NCBI RefSeq assembly: GCF_017994015.1
Contig: NZ_JAGOLP010000003.1
Coordinates: 153,287-217,286 of the forward strand
DNA: 64,000 nucleotides
Reading direction: 5' to 3'
Origin: Ferrovibrio sp.
GTDB lineage: Bacteria > Pseudomonadota > Alphaproteobacteria > Ferrovibrionales > Ferrovibrionaceae
In this document: one piece after another, positions 50,975 through 59,948 of the stretch
Layout of the letters: each line of letters begins with the position of its first letter
Numbering within the stretch: the first letter of the stretch is position 1
Made by a program: the position numbers and the translations under genes
Notes under the pieces: generated by a model
Seen by the model: the letters and a program-made list of their open reading frames with translations, nothing else
Told to the model about the DNA's origin: nothing
Database searches by the model: none

Positions 50975-51979
50975 TCAGGCCGGCACGCGGCGCATGACGT
51001 CTTCGGCGAACCACTGCACCTGGTCCTCGAACTCGCTCATGTTGTCGGCCGGGATCATCAGGGCCGAGCAATGGTCAACCCCGATGGATTTCAGATAGGC
51101 GATCTTTTCCAGGATCACATCAGCCGAGCCGACCAGATTGGCCACCACCTGCTGGCTCAGATCGCGGCCGGTATAAGCCAGCGACTTGCGATGCGCCACC
51201 AGGCCGCTTTCCATGTAGATGCGTTCGGCTTCTTCCATGGTCTTGGCGATGGTGAAGGAGAATTGCGGCGCCACTTCCACGCTCATCGGATCACGGCCGT
51301 TTTCCGCCGTGCGGCGGCGCAGCAATTCGATCCGCTCCTTCATTTCGCTGAGCGGGCGCCAACCCGGCAGCCAGCCATGGCCGATGCGGGCAGCACGTTC
51401 CACCGCCTCGATATTATGGCCGCCGATAAACAGCGGGAACGGGTCCTGCTTGGCCTTCGGGAACATCTCCACATCCTTGAAGGCATAAAACTTGCCTTCA
51501 TGGCTGGCGCTCTTTTCGTAGAGCAGCTTGAGCAAAGCCTCGATGCCTTCATCCAGCATATCGCCACGCCGCGCCGAGGCGAGGCGCGAATTCCAGGCGG
51601 CGAATTCCTCACGATAGGCGCCAAGGCCAACCGCCATGACAAAGCGGCCATTGGTGAGCTGATCCAGCGTGGTGAGCTGCTTGGCAAGATAGACCGGATC
51701 TCGCATCGGCAGCACCAGCAAGGCAGTGCCGAGGCGCAGCTTTGTGGTGGCGGCGCCGATAGCGGTCAGTGTGATCAGCGGCTCATAAAAATTCGGCGGC
51801 GTGTTGGGGAACAGCTCGGCGACATATTTCTGCGTGGTGATGTGATCATTGCCCCAGACCGAATCATAGCCGAGCTTTTCGCACATCACGCCGAGACGGA
51901 CAAAATCCTCCGGCTTGACGAACGGGATCGGATACATCACGCCCTCGAAGCCGGTGGGCAGGCAGATACTGAACTTCAT
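50975..51979 (-). CDS. LLM-class flavin- or F420-dependent oxidoreductase 1
   Basis: A 334-residue luciferase-like TIM-barrel protein. MKFSICLPTGFEGVMYPIPF starts the barrel; GYDSVWGNDHITTQ, LRLGTALLVLPMRDPVYLAKQ, LDQLTNGRFVMAVGLGAYREEF and LFIGGHNIEAVERAARIGHGWLP are conserved blocks. This pattern is close to F420-dependent LLM groups, but FMN use is also possible given the reductase next to it. I start at the ATG at 51979, overlapping the stop of the second LLM gene (ATGA). Upstream codons in frame are antisense-quality and match nothing. Confidence 0.86.
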   Translation of the reverse strand: MKFSICLPTGFEGVMYPIPFVKPEDFVRLGVMCEKLGYDSVWGNDHITTQKYVAELFPNTPPNFYEPLITLTAIGAATTKLRLGTALLVLPMRDPVYLAKQLTTLDQLTNGRFVMAVGLGAYREEFAAWNSRLASARRGDMLDEGIEALLKLLYEKSASHEGKFYAFKDVEMFPKAKQDPFPLFIGGHNIEAVERAARIGHGWLPGWRPLSEMKERIELLRRRTAENGRDPMSVEVAPQFSFTIAKTMEEAERIYMESGLVAHRKSLAYTGRDLSQQVVANLVGSADVILEKIAYLKSIGVDHCSALMIPADNMSEFEDQVQWFAEDVMRRVPA

Positions 51980-52953
51980 GATTCCCCCTTCGCGGCCAGG
52001 CCCGCCGCATCGATAAGGCCTGTAAGTTGCTGGCTGTCGGTTACGCCGCTCAGCACCAGCTCGTCGAGCCCGGCTGAGCGATAGGCGGAAAAGCGCGCCG
52101 CCACATCGGACGGCGTGCCGCTTGCGGCGTGGGTCGCCACAATCCGGTCGGAAATCAGCCCGAAAGCTGCCGGCCAATCCTCGGCGGCCACCGCCGCTGC
52201 CAGAGCCGCCTGGTCCAGCTTGTTGCCGGCCAGTTCCAGATTCTGTGTGTGATGCGCACCGCGCAGGGTGATGGCCAGCATGCGGCGCAGGCGCTGATGC
52301 GCGCTTGCCGCTTCATCGGCCACGGCGCCATAAACCAGACCAATGCGGCGCACGGCGCGGCCTTTGGCACCCTCTGCCACATGCGCCAGACACCAGCGCA
52401 CAAACTCCACCGACGTGGCGGCCGAGATCAGCACTCCATCGGCTTCGGCGCCGGCCATTTCCAGCATCTTCGGCCCGGAAGCCGCCAGGATGATCGGCAC
52501 ATCCGCTGCCGGGTTGACCAGGCGGCGCTGGCGCACAGTGAAGCTCTGGCCCTCGAATTTCACGGTCTCGCCGGCGAGCACGGCGCGGGTGATACGAATC
52601 GCCTCGCGCATCGGGCCGAGCGGCTTGTCTGCCGCCACCGCCACAGAGGCCAGATCGGCCGGCGCGCCAACGCCAAGACAAAGTGCCACGCGGCCGGGAT
52701 AAAATTCTGCCAGCGTTGCCACGCTCATGGCCAATTGCACTGGATGTAGCGTGAATGGGCTCATCGCCATCAGCGCCACATCGATATTGGCATCGGCAGC
52801 CAATGCTGCGCCGGCCAGAGCGATCGGATCACGCTGGAACAAATGATTGGCGATCCATATACGGCGGCGCCCGGCCTTGCTGCCAGCCGCCAGCTTGGCC
52901 AGGAAGGCTGCGGCCGGATCGCGGCCATCGGAACTGATGCTCAGGTCATACAA
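51976..52953 (-). CDS. LLM-class flavin- or F420-dependent oxidoreductase 2
   Basis: A 325-residue luciferase-like protein, distinct from its neighbour. Recognised blocks: RIWIANHLFQRDPIALAGAA, MAMSPFTLHPVQLAMSVATL, FYPGRVALCLGVGAPADL, and VPIILAASGPKMLEMAGAEADGVLI, a typical LLM strand. It appears to start with TTG at 52953, inside the end of the iron-sulfur subunit gene; no ATG or GTG is available near the expected N-terminus. Two LLM proteins in one operon suggest either a heteromer or two successive steps. Confidence 0.84.
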   Translation of the reverse strand: MYDLSISSDGRDPAAAFLAKLAAGSKAGRRRIWIANHLFQRDPIALAGAALAADANIDVALMAMSPFTLHPVQLAMSVATLAEFYPGRVALCLGVGAPADLASVAVAADKPLGPMREAIRITRAVLAGETVKFEGQSFTVRQRRLVNPAADVPIILAASGPKMLEMAGAEADGVLISAATSVEFVRWCLAHVAEGAKGRAVRRIGLVYGAVADEAASAHQRLRRMLAITLRGAHHTQNLELAGNKLDQAALAAAVAAEDWPAAFGLISDRIVATHAASGTPSDVAARFSAYRSAGLDELVLSGVTDSQQLTGLIDAAGLAAKGES

Positions 52954-53422
52954 GGCTTTTCACCGCTTCGATGATCTTCACGTAGCCGGTGCAGCGGCAG
53001 ATATTGCCGCGCAGGAAATGCGTGATGGTGGCGTGATCAGGTTTTGGATGCAGCGCCAGCAGGGCACGCACCGCCAGCACAAAACCCGGAGTGCAGAAGC
53101 CGCATTGCAAGGCGCCATGCTCCACAAAAGCGCGCTGGATACGATCCAGCTCACCCTCTGCCGCCACGCCCTCAATGGTCAGCACGTCGCGGCCATCGGC
53201 ATCGGCAGCCAGGGTGGTGCATGAACTGGCCGGCAGGCCGTCGATCAGCACGGTGCAGGCACCACATACTTCCACATCGCAGGAGCGTTTTGTGCCGGTC
53301 AGGCCCAACTGGCGCCGCAGCATGTCGATCAACAATTCGCGCGGCTCAATCTCGATCTCGCGCAACACGCCATTCACCACCGGGGTGATAGTCAGGCGCG
53401 TGGTATCCGCAACATCATGCAT
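52946..53422 (-). CDS. Molybdenum hydroxylase [2Fe-2S] subunit (CoxS-like)
   Basis: A 158-residue small subunit. The plant-type [2Fe-2S] cluster is bound by the cysteines in KRSCDVEVCGACTVLIDG and PASSCTTLA, and the second cluster by QCGFCTPGFVLAVRALL and NICRCTGYVKIIEAV. All eight are present. It passes electrons from the molybdenum site to FAD in the medium subunit. Gene order here is large subunit, CoxG-like, medium, small. Overlaps of 8 bases on both sides show co-translation. Confidence 0.93.
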   Translation of the reverse strand: MHDVADTTRLTITPVVNGVLREIEIEPRELLIDMLRRQLGLTGTKRSCDVEVCGACTVLIDGLPASSCTTLAADADGRDVLTIEGVAAEGELDRIQRAFVEHGALQCGFCTPGFVLAVRALLALHPKPDHATITHFLRGNICRCTGYVKIIEAVKSLV

Positions 53423-54290
53423 GGCTGGCCTCCGGCTGGGTCAGGGCGGCGGCCAGGGCACGGCGCAGCATGGTGGCAGCCAGATGGCGTTTGTAATCGG
53501 CGCTGCCATGGGCATCGTCGAAAATATCGATGACGCCGATTTCCGCTGCCAGCGTGGTTTCCAGAGCCGGCAAAAGCTCACTTTGCCGCAGACCAATCAG
53601 CGCGGCTGCCGTTTCAGGCAATGGCAGCGGCCGGCCAGCGACAGCACCGATCCACAATGCGGCTGAACGGCAGATGCCATGCTCCAGTTCCAGTACCACA
53701 GCGCCACCGGCCACCGGGCGCTCACCGGCACCATAAGAGCGATAGGCGGCGTGCTGCCCCGCCATTGGCAAAGGCACCAGAATATGGCTGAGGATTTCGC
53801 CGGACTGGCGATCCGTCTCGAAATCGCCATGGATAAAATCGGCCATCGCCACCTCGCGGCTGCCAGCCAGACTTTGCAGCCGCAACTTCGCACCCAGCGC
53901 CGCCAGCAAGGCTGGTGGATCAGCATGCGGCTCGGCAAAACATAGATTGCCGCCCAAAGTGCCGGCGCAGCGCACGCGGATATTGGCGATGTTGTTGCTC
54001 AATTCGGCATAGGCCGGCAACACACGCTGCACCAGTTTGTCGGCGGCGATACGGTGATGCGTCGCCAGGGCGCCGATCACCAGGTGATCATCCTCCAGCG
54101 CGATGGCGCCCAGGCTCGATATGGCCTTGAGATCAATCAGATGTGGGTAATGCAGCACGCGGGCTTTGAGCGCGATCAGCAATTCAGTGCCGCCGGCATA
54201 AACCGCTGCATCCTCGCCAAACCTGTCGATCAATTCAAACAAGGCGGGCAGGGTCGTCGGGCGGTGCAGGTCGAAGCGCTTGAGCAGCAT
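53415..54290 (-). CDS. Molybdenum hydroxylase FAD-binding subunit (CoxM-like)
   Basis: A 291-residue FAD subunit. FDLHRPTTLPALFELIDRFG opens the domain, AVYAGGTELLIALKARVLHYPHLIDLK holds the FAD pyrophosphate-binding loop, and NIANIRVRCAGTLGGNLCFAEPHADPP is the second FAD motif. The C-terminal domain covers about residues 180-285. Its start touches the stop of the CoxG-like gene (TGATG). Confidence 0.92.
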   Translation of the reverse strand: MLLKRFDLHRPTTLPALFELIDRFGEDAAVYAGGTELLIALKARVLHYPHLIDLKAISSLGAIALEDDHLVIGALATHHRIAADKLVQRVLPAYAELSNNIANIRVRCAGTLGGNLCFAEPHADPPALLAALGAKLRLQSLAGSREVAMADFIHGDFETDRQSGEILSHILVPLPMAGQHAAYRSYGAGERPVAGGAVVLELEHGICRSAALWIGAVAGRPLPLPETAAALIGLRQSELLPALETTLAAEIGVIDIFDDAHGSADYKRHLAATMLRRALAAALTQPEASHA

Positions 54291-54730
54291 CAGGTGGCTA
54301 CCTCCTGCTGCAAACGCTGGCTGAACAGGGTGAAATTCTCCTCCGCCTTCTTGCGGATGGTGCCATAGCCCAACGAGGCAAGCCGGCCGGCCACGCTCAA
54401 TTCAGCCTGCACTTCCAACACCGCCGGTTCGGGCCGCAGATAAACCCCAAGTTTGACGGTGAAGCTGGTACCGGTAAATTTGTCACGCCCGGTAGCCCGC
54501 GCCAGCACATGGCTGGGCGCCAGCATTTCATCCACATGAATTTCAGCCGGCACTTCCAGCTTGAAGGGGCCGATCTTCTGCTTCATCACCGCCTTGTAAT
54601 GCGCCAGCGGTGCCAGTTCCTCCACCTGCTCGCAGCCCGGAATACACGCCGCAATACGCTGGAAATCCAGCAGCAAGGGCCACACATCGTCCGGCCGGCG
54701 CGGCAGTTCCATGGTCATGACAAAATCCAT
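54290..54730 (-). CDS. CoxG-like SRPBCC protein of the molybdenum hydroxylase
   Basis: A 146-residue protein of the CoxG/SRPBCC (START-like) superfamily, about the size of the CoxG core without the long proline-rich membrane tail found in some members. FVMTMELPRRPDDVWPLLLD begins the fold, then AACIPGCEQVEEL and HYKAVMKQKIGPFKLEVPAE, the CoxG signature. Such proteins help mature or anchor the hydroxylase. Located between large and medium subunit genes, seven bases after the large subunit. Confidence 0.87.
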   Translation of the reverse strand: MDFVMTMELPRRPDDVWPLLLDFQRIAACIPGCEQVEELAPLAHYKAVMKQKIGPFKLEVPAEIHVDEMLAPSHVLARATGRDKFTGTSFTVKLGVYLRPEPAVLEVQAELSVAGRLASLGYGTIRKKAEENFTLFSQRLQQEVAT

Positions 54731-54736
54731 GGCGCT

Positions 54737-57028
54737 TCAGCCCTTCTTCTGCTGCAACGCAGCCCAGACTTTTTCCGGCGTCAGCGGCAGGCTGGTGACA
54801 CGGATGCCCCAGCCCTTGGCCAGCGCGTTGGCGATCGCCGGTGCAGCCGGCAGAATTGCGCCCTCACCCATGCCGCGCGCCCCGCCGGGGCCAGGCCCGG
54901 TGCCGCTCTCGATCAGGATGGTGTGGAATTCCTCCGGCACATCCTCGATATCCGGCACCTTGTAATCGATCAGGCTGGCATTCACCGGCTGGCCATCTTC
55001 GTAATGCAGCGCCTCGCACAGGCCATGGCCCAGGCCCTGCATCACCGCGCCTTCATCCTGGCCCTCGGCAGCCACGCGATTGATCGCCTTGCCGATATCG
55101 GCAACGCTGACATACCGCTTCACGGCAATGGCGCCGGTATCTTCGTCCAGCTCAATCTCGCAGCCGGCGGCAGCGGTTTCCCAGAAGAGTGGTGCCTGCA
55201 CCAGACTGCCGCCCTTGGATTGCGGCGTGATACTGCCCAGGCCGGTGATATCGCCGCTATCAACGCCAAAAGCCTTGTGCAGAATGGTGCGGATGGAAAA
55301 CACCGTGCCATCGCCAGCCACACGGCACACACCGCCTGGCACCAAGCGCAGATTTTCCACTGCCGTTTCCAGCGCCAGGGCGGCATAATCCAGCAGCTTG
55401 GCGGCGGCATCGGCGGCTGCGGCCTGCACCGCCAACCCCATCACCACGGTGGAGCGGCTGGCGCCGGTGCCCCAATCGAACGGCGCTGCCAGTGTATCCG
55501 GCGTTGCCACGGTGACAGCATCCAGCGGCTGGTTCAGCGCTTCGGCCGCCAGTTGCGCCAGCACCTGGCGCACACCCTGGCCGATCTCGACGCTGTTGGC
55601 ATATACAATCACCGAGCCATCAATCTGGATACGCAGCAAAGCCGAAGCCAGCGGCAGGATGCCAGGGTCGCTGGCCGCCACCGCCACGCCGCGCGCCCGC
55701 TTGCGACCAGCGGCCTCTGCCGGTTGCAGCATCGGCCCCAGGCTTTGCGAGACCTGGCCCAGAGCTTCGGCCATATCCACATCAATTGGCCTCAGATCAG
55801 GGCGTACATATTCGCCACGCGCCAGCAGATTACGATAGCGGAAATCCAGCGCATCCAGGCCCAGATCGGCGGCGATGCGATCCATCTGCGATTCAGTGGC
55901 CCACACCGCCTGCGGCCCGCCGATGGAGCGGAAGGCGGCGCCCGGCACCGTGTTGGTATAAACCGCCTGGGCTTCCAGGCGCAGCGCGCCAAAACGATAC
56001 GGGCCGATGGCACGATTGGCCGCCTTGATCGCCACGGCCGGGCCGGTATCAGCATAGGCGCCGCCATTCATCAACACCCGCACCGCCTTGGCCAGCAGAA
56101 TGCCATCGGGCCCTACGGCGGTGCGCAAGGTCACCTTGGCATTCAAACGGCGGCAGGTCAGCATCGATTCCGAAATCGACAGGCAGAGCCGCACTGGGCG
56201 CTGCAGCTTCCAGGCCATGCCGGCCACCAGCGGATCAAGTTTCACCGAAGCCTTGCCGCCAAAACCACCGCCTACATAAGGCACGATGACGCGGATCTTG
56301 CTGAGCGGTGTGCCGAATATGCCGTTCAACACCTTCTGCACGGCGCTGGGCGACTGGCCGCAGCTCCACAATGTGAAGCCATGGCGCGGATCGTAATCGG
56401 CGATGGCGCAATGCGGTTCCATGGCATAATGGAACACCATCGGGAAATCAAAGCTGTCTTCATAAACATGGTCGGCGGCGGCAAAGGCCGCATCCACATC
56501 GCCATGCTCATAGGCAAAATTCTGGAAGGCATTGCTGCCGGCAAGCGGCTTGGCCTCGCCCTTGAAATAAAAATCTTTCAGCGTCTCGTGCTGTGGATGC
56601 AGCAATGGCGCATCCGGCAGCAGCGCCGCTTCGGCATCGGTGACATAAGGCAATTCTTCATAATCAACAACAATCGCTTCCAGCGCCTCCTCGGCGCTGT
56701 ATTCATCCTCGGCGATCACCGCCACCACCGGCTCGCCGACATAGCGCACACGGTCTACGGCAATCAGCGGGCGATCCCGCAGGAACAAGCCCCAATGATG
56801 ATTCAGTGTGGCGAAATCGGCCCCGGTCAGCACCGCCACCACACCCGGCACGGCCCGCGCCGCCGCACAATCGATGCCACGGATCAGCGCATGCGGCATG
56901 CTGCTGCGGAGCAGGCGGGCATGCAGCATGCCCGGCACGGTCACATCGGAGATGAACTCTGCCTGGCCGCTCACCTTCTCCAGCGCATCACGGCGCGGCG
57001 TTGCCGCCGTATCGGGGGATCGGCTCAT
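54737..57028 (-). CDS. Molybdenum hydroxylase large subunit (xanthine-dehydrogenase family)
   Basis: A 763-residue molybdopterin cytosine dinucleotide-binding subunit. KVSGQAEFISDVTVPGMLHA starts the first domain. Cofactor-binding blocks include VPYVGGGFGGKASVKLDPLV and TVPGAAFRSIGGPQAVWATE, with RGMGEGAILPAAPAIANALA near the end holding the active-site Glu. The active-site loop has GAAFRS rather than the AYRCSFR of true CO dehydrogenase, so this is not a carbon monoxide oxidiser but a hydroxylase of the aldehyde/xanthine/N-heterocycle type. Its ATG overlaps the TctA stop. Confidence 0.93.
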   Translation of the reverse strand: MSRSPDTAATPRRDALEKVSGQAEFISDVTVPGMLHARLLRSSMPHALIRGIDCAAARAVPGVVAVLTGADFATLNHHWGLFLRDRPLIAVDRVRYVGEPVVAVIAEDEYSAEEALEAIVVDYEELPYVTDAEAALLPDAPLLHPQHETLKDFYFKGEAKPLAGSNAFQNFAYEHGDVDAAFAAADHVYEDSFDFPMVFHYAMEPHCAIADYDPRHGFTLWSCGQSPSAVQKVLNGIFGTPLSKIRVIVPYVGGGFGGKASVKLDPLVAGMAWKLQRPVRLCLSISESMLTCRRLNAKVTLRTAVGPDGILLAKAVRVLMNGGAYADTGPAVAIKAANRAIGPYRFGALRLEAQAVYTNTVPGAAFRSIGGPQAVWATESQMDRIAADLGLDALDFRYRNLLARGEYVRPDLRPIDVDMAEALGQVSQSLGPMLQPAEAAGRKRARGVAVAASDPGILPLASALLRIQIDGSVIVYANSVEIGQGVRQVLAQLAAEALNQPLDAVTVATPDTLAAPFDWGTGASRSTVVMGLAVQAAAADAAAKLLDYAALALETAVENLRLVPGGVCRVAGDGTVFSIRTILHKAFGVDSGDITGLGSITPQSKGGSLVQAPLFWETAAAGCEIELDEDTGAIAVKRYVSVADIGKAINRVAAEGQDEGAVMQGLGHGLCEALHYEDGQPVNASLIDYKVPDIEDVPEEFHTILIESGTGPGPGGARGMGEGAILPAAPAIANALAKGWGIRVTSLPLTPEKVWAALQQKKG

Positions 57029-58545
57029 GTTGTGCCATCTTCCTGCTGCAAGCCGAGCGCGCGCGCGCTGCGTCGCCAGGTCAGCAATTGCAGCACCAGG
57101 ATGCCAAGGCCTAGCACCAGGATCACCGCCGACATCGGCCGACTGATCAGGATTAGCGGGCTACCATCGCCCATCAGCAGGGCCTGGCGCAGCGAGGTAT
57201 CCAGCAGATCGGCCAGAATGAAGGCCATGATCAACGGGCTGGCTTCCAGATTGGCCTTGCGGAAGACATAACCGATGGCACCGCCCGCAACCAGCACACC
57301 CACATCGAACCAGGCATTACGCAGGCTGTAGGCACCCAGAATGGCGATGGTCAGCACCACCGCGTTCAACACCCAACTTGGCACCCGCAACAACTGCACC
57401 CACAAACCAACCAGCGGCAGATTGAGGATCAGCAGCATAACATTGCCGACATACATCGAGGCGATCACACCCCAGAACACATCGGCATGTTTCACCAGCA
57501 TCAGCGGGCCGGGTTCGATATTCTGGATCAGCAGGGCGGCGAGCAGAACGGCCGTGACCGCATTGCCCGGAATACCAAGCGTGAGCAGCGGAATGAAAGC
57601 GGCGGAAGCCGCCGCATTATTGGCTGATTCCGGACCGGCAACACCGGCAATGGCGCCTTTGCCAAATTCCTCCGGCTTCTTCGACAGTGTCTTTTCCACT
57701 GTGTAACTGATCAACGCCGCCAGGATGGCGCCGCCACCGGGAATCAGGCCGAGCAGAAAGCCGAGCACCGAACCACGCCCGATCGGGCCGGCCGAGTCTT
57801 TCCAATCCTGGCGTGATGGCATGATGCGGCCGATCTTGTCGGTGATCAGCTTGGCGCCGCCGCGTTGCTCCATATTGTGCAGAATCTCGCCAAGGCCAAA
57901 GATGCCCATCATCAGCGGCACAATGCCGATGCCATTGGTCAGATCAAGAATGCCGAAACTGAAACGCGCATCGCCGGTCATGGTATCAAGGCCAACCAGG
58001 CCCAGCAGGATACCGATGAACACCATGCAGAGGCCATGCAAAGGCGGGCCGCCAGACAACGTGCTGGCCAGGATCAAGCCAAACAGCGCCAGGGCAAAAT
58101 ATTCCGGCGGGCCAAAACTGAGGGCATAGCGGGCAAAAAGCGGCCCGATCAGCGACAGGCCAACCACCGCCACCGTGCCGGCGACAAACGAGCCGATGGC
58201 GGCAATGGCCAGCGCCGGGCCGGCGCGGCCACGTTTGGCCATCTCGTAGCCATCCAGGCAGGTGATGACCGAAGCCGCCTCGCCCGGCACTTTCAGCAGG
58301 ATCGATGTGGTGCTGCCACCATACATGGCGCCGTAATAGATCGCCGCCAGCATGATCAATGCACCCAGCGGCGAGCCGACCTGATAGGTGATCGGCAACA
58401 GAACCGCGATGGTGGTGACCGGCCCAAGGCCCGGCAGCACACCCACCAAGGTGCCGAGCAACGATCCGATCAGGGCGTAGAGCAGATTCTCCGGCTGGAT
58501 TGCCAGAGAAAAACCATGCCCCAGTAGTTGTAACGCTTCAAACAT
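57025..58545 (-). CDS. tctA: Tripartite tricarboxylate transporter large membrane subunit TctA
   Basis: A 506-residue polytopic transporter. The signature [20 protein letters not shown] is near the N-terminus, followed by [23 protein letters not shown] and a second related block [23 protein letters not shown], the internal duplication of the family; [20 protein letters not shown] is also conserved. About twelve helices are visible. Coupled to tctB (8-base overlap) and to the hydroxylase gene (ATGA), which argues that the imported acid is the hydroxylase substrate or its precursor. Confidence 0.93.
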   Translation of the reverse strand: MFEALQLLGHGFSLAIQPENLLYALIGSLLGTLVGVLPGLGPVTTIAVLLPITYQVGSPLGALIMLAAIYYGAMYGGSTTSILLKVPGEAASVITCLDGYEMAKRGRAGPALAIAAIGSFVAGTVAVVGLSLIGPLFARYALSFGPPEYFALALFGLILASTLSGGPPLHGLCMVFIGILLGLVGLDTMTGDARFSFGILDLTNGIGIVPLMMGIFGLGEILHNMEQRGGAKLITDKIGRIMPSRQDWKDSAGPIGRGSVLGFLLGLIPGGGAILAALISYTVEKTLSKKPEEFGKGAIAGVAGPESANNAAASAAFIPLLTLGIPGNAVTAVLLAALLIQNIEPGPLMLVKHADVFWGVIASMYVGNVMLLILNLPLVGLWVQLLRVPSWVLNAVVLTIAILGAYSLRNAWFDVGVLVAGGAIGYVFRKANLEASPLIMAFILADLLDTSLRQALLMGDGSPLILISRPMSAVILVLGLGILVLQLLTWRRSARALGLQQEDGTT

Positions 58546-58975
58546 TGGGCCAAGCCTGGATTGGGGCGTCGAGAAAAACGTTGAACAACAACAACCCGCC
58601 GCCCGTGACCAAAATGCTTACCAAGGCGGCTTCCAGCATATTGCGATGCTGGAAAAACCGCACCCAGACGAACAACAGCAACAGATTGGGCAGCAAAAAG
58701 CCGGCATAAGGCAGGCTGGCCACATAAACCGCCAGCAACAGCAAAGCGGCAACCGGCTCGATGCGGAAACCGGCGCCGGGCGGCTGGCGCAACGACTGCA
58801 CCAGCAGCAGGCCACCCACCAGCATCAATGCGCCGCTGGCGATTGCCGGCAACAGCCCGGATCCCGGGATGCCATGCTCCCAGAATCCGAGCTTGAACGA
58901 GCCCAGGCCAAAAGCCACGGCAAGAACAATCATGCCGAGCGCCGAAAGGCGAAGGGGCGACAGGCTCGCCAGCAT
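58538..58975 (-). CDS. tctB: Tripartite tricarboxylate transporter small membrane subunit TctB
   Basis: A 145-residue protein with four hydrophobic segments: LSALGMIVLAVAFGLGSFKL, LLPAIASGALMLVGGLLL, IEPVAALLLLAVYVASLPYA and LLLLFVWVRF through ILVTGGGLLLFNVFL. The GIPGSGLLPAI block is typical of TctB. The ATG at 58975 follows an in-frame GTG at 58978. It lies 12 bases after tctC. Confidence 0.85.
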   Translation of the reverse strand: MLASLSPLRLSALGMIVLAVAFGLGSFKLGFWEHGIPGSGLLPAIASGALMLVGGLLLVQSLRQPPGAGFRIEPVAALLLLAVYVASLPYAGFLLPNLLLLFVWVRFFQHRNMLEAALVSILVTGGGLLLFNVFLDAPIQAWPNV

Positions 58976-58987
58976 CACCGGATGGCC

Positions 58988-59947
58988 TTACTGCTTGATC
59001 TGCGCCAGCAGCGTGCGGGCGCGGGCAATTTCACCATCCACCAGGGCCTTGGTCTCGGCGCCCGGCATATCAACGATCACCATGGCAAGGCGGTTCATCG
59101 TATCGATGAAGGCCTGATCCTTCAGCGCGCCTCGGAAAGCCGCTTCAAGCTTGACGCGCACCGGCTCGGGCATGCCGGCCGGGGCAATGATCGCCTGCAC
59201 CGAACGCAGCGACTTGTAGCCCATCTCCTGCATGGTCGGCACATCGGGGAAACGCGGCGAGCGCGCCGGCGTGGTCACCGACAGGGCGCGCAATTCCTTC
59301 TGATCAACGAACGGCGCCCAGACCGAGGTTTCCGAGATGAAATCAACATGCTGGCCGAGCAAAGCCGGCACCGAGCCGGCCGAACCCTTTTGCGGGATAT
59401 GGATGAACTTGGCGCCGGTATCCACCATCAGGCCCTCAATGGTGAGATGCTGCGTGGTGCCGACACCGCCAGTGCCGAATTTCAGCTTGCCGGGATTCTT
59501 CTTGCCGTCCTCGACCAGATCCTTCAGCGTCTTCCACGGTGCATTGGCCGGCACCGCCACGCCGATCAGGTTGTCGCCGTAATAGCTGATAAAGCTGAAG
59601 CTCTTTTCCGGATCATACTGCACCTGGCGGCCAGCCAGCGGGATCAGGTATGAGCTGCTCGACAACACGCCGATGGTGTAGCCATCCGGCTTGGCGGCGG
59701 CCAGTTCGGTCATGCCGAGCACGGTGGCGGCGCCCGGCTTGTTCACCGGCACCACTGGCTGGCCGAGCGCCTTCTCGGCCGCCTTGGCCAGCACACGCGC
59801 GGTCTGGTCAGTGCTGCCGCCCGCATCCCAGGGGATGATCAGCGAGATCGGACGTTCCGGAAATTCGGCCCGTGCCGCACCGGCAGCGGTGATGATGGAA
59901 ACGGCCGCGACGGCGGCAAAAACCCAATTGGCTGTGCTGGCAGACAT
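58988..59947 (-). CDS. tctC: Tripartite tricarboxylate transporter binding protein TctC
   Basis: A 319-residue periplasmic binding protein. The signal peptide covers residues 1-27, with cleavage after ARA; the mature protein starts EFPERPISLIIPWDAGGSTD, a TTT signature. VVPVNKPGAATVLGMTELAAAKPDGYT follows. I start at the ATG at 59947, since the frame open further upstream encodes Arg-rich sequence antisense to the iclR gene. Placed first in tctC-tctB-tctA, it sets the ligand specificity, probably a carboxylate. Confidence 0.93.
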   Translation of the reverse strand: MSASTANWVFAAVAAVSIITAAGAARAEFPERPISLIIPWDAGGSTDQTARVLAKAAEKALGQPVVPVNKPGAATVLGMTELAAAKPDGYTIGVLSSSSYLIPLAGRQVQYDPEKSFSFISYYGDNLIGVAVPANAPWKTLKDLVEDGKKNPGKLKFGTGGVGTTQHLTIEGLMVDTGAKFIHIPQKGSAGSVPALLGQHVDFISETSVWAPFVDQKELRALSVTTPARSPRFPDVPTMQEMGYKSLRSVQAIIAPAGMPEPVRVKLEAAFRGALKDQAFIDTMNRLAMVIVDMPGAETKALVDGEIARARTLLAQIKQ

Positions 59948-59948
59948 T

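Noticed and set aside
52946..57028. Aerobic carbon monoxide dehydrogenase
   Set aside because: The large subunit lacks the Cys-containing active-site loop of CO dehydrogenase, and the neighbours suit heterocycle breakdown.
54509..57271. A 920-codon open frame on the plus strand
   Set aside because: It is antisense to the molybdenum hydroxylase large subunit and its neighbours; its sequence is His/Arg/Gln-rich with no domain and it is an effect of high GC codon bias.
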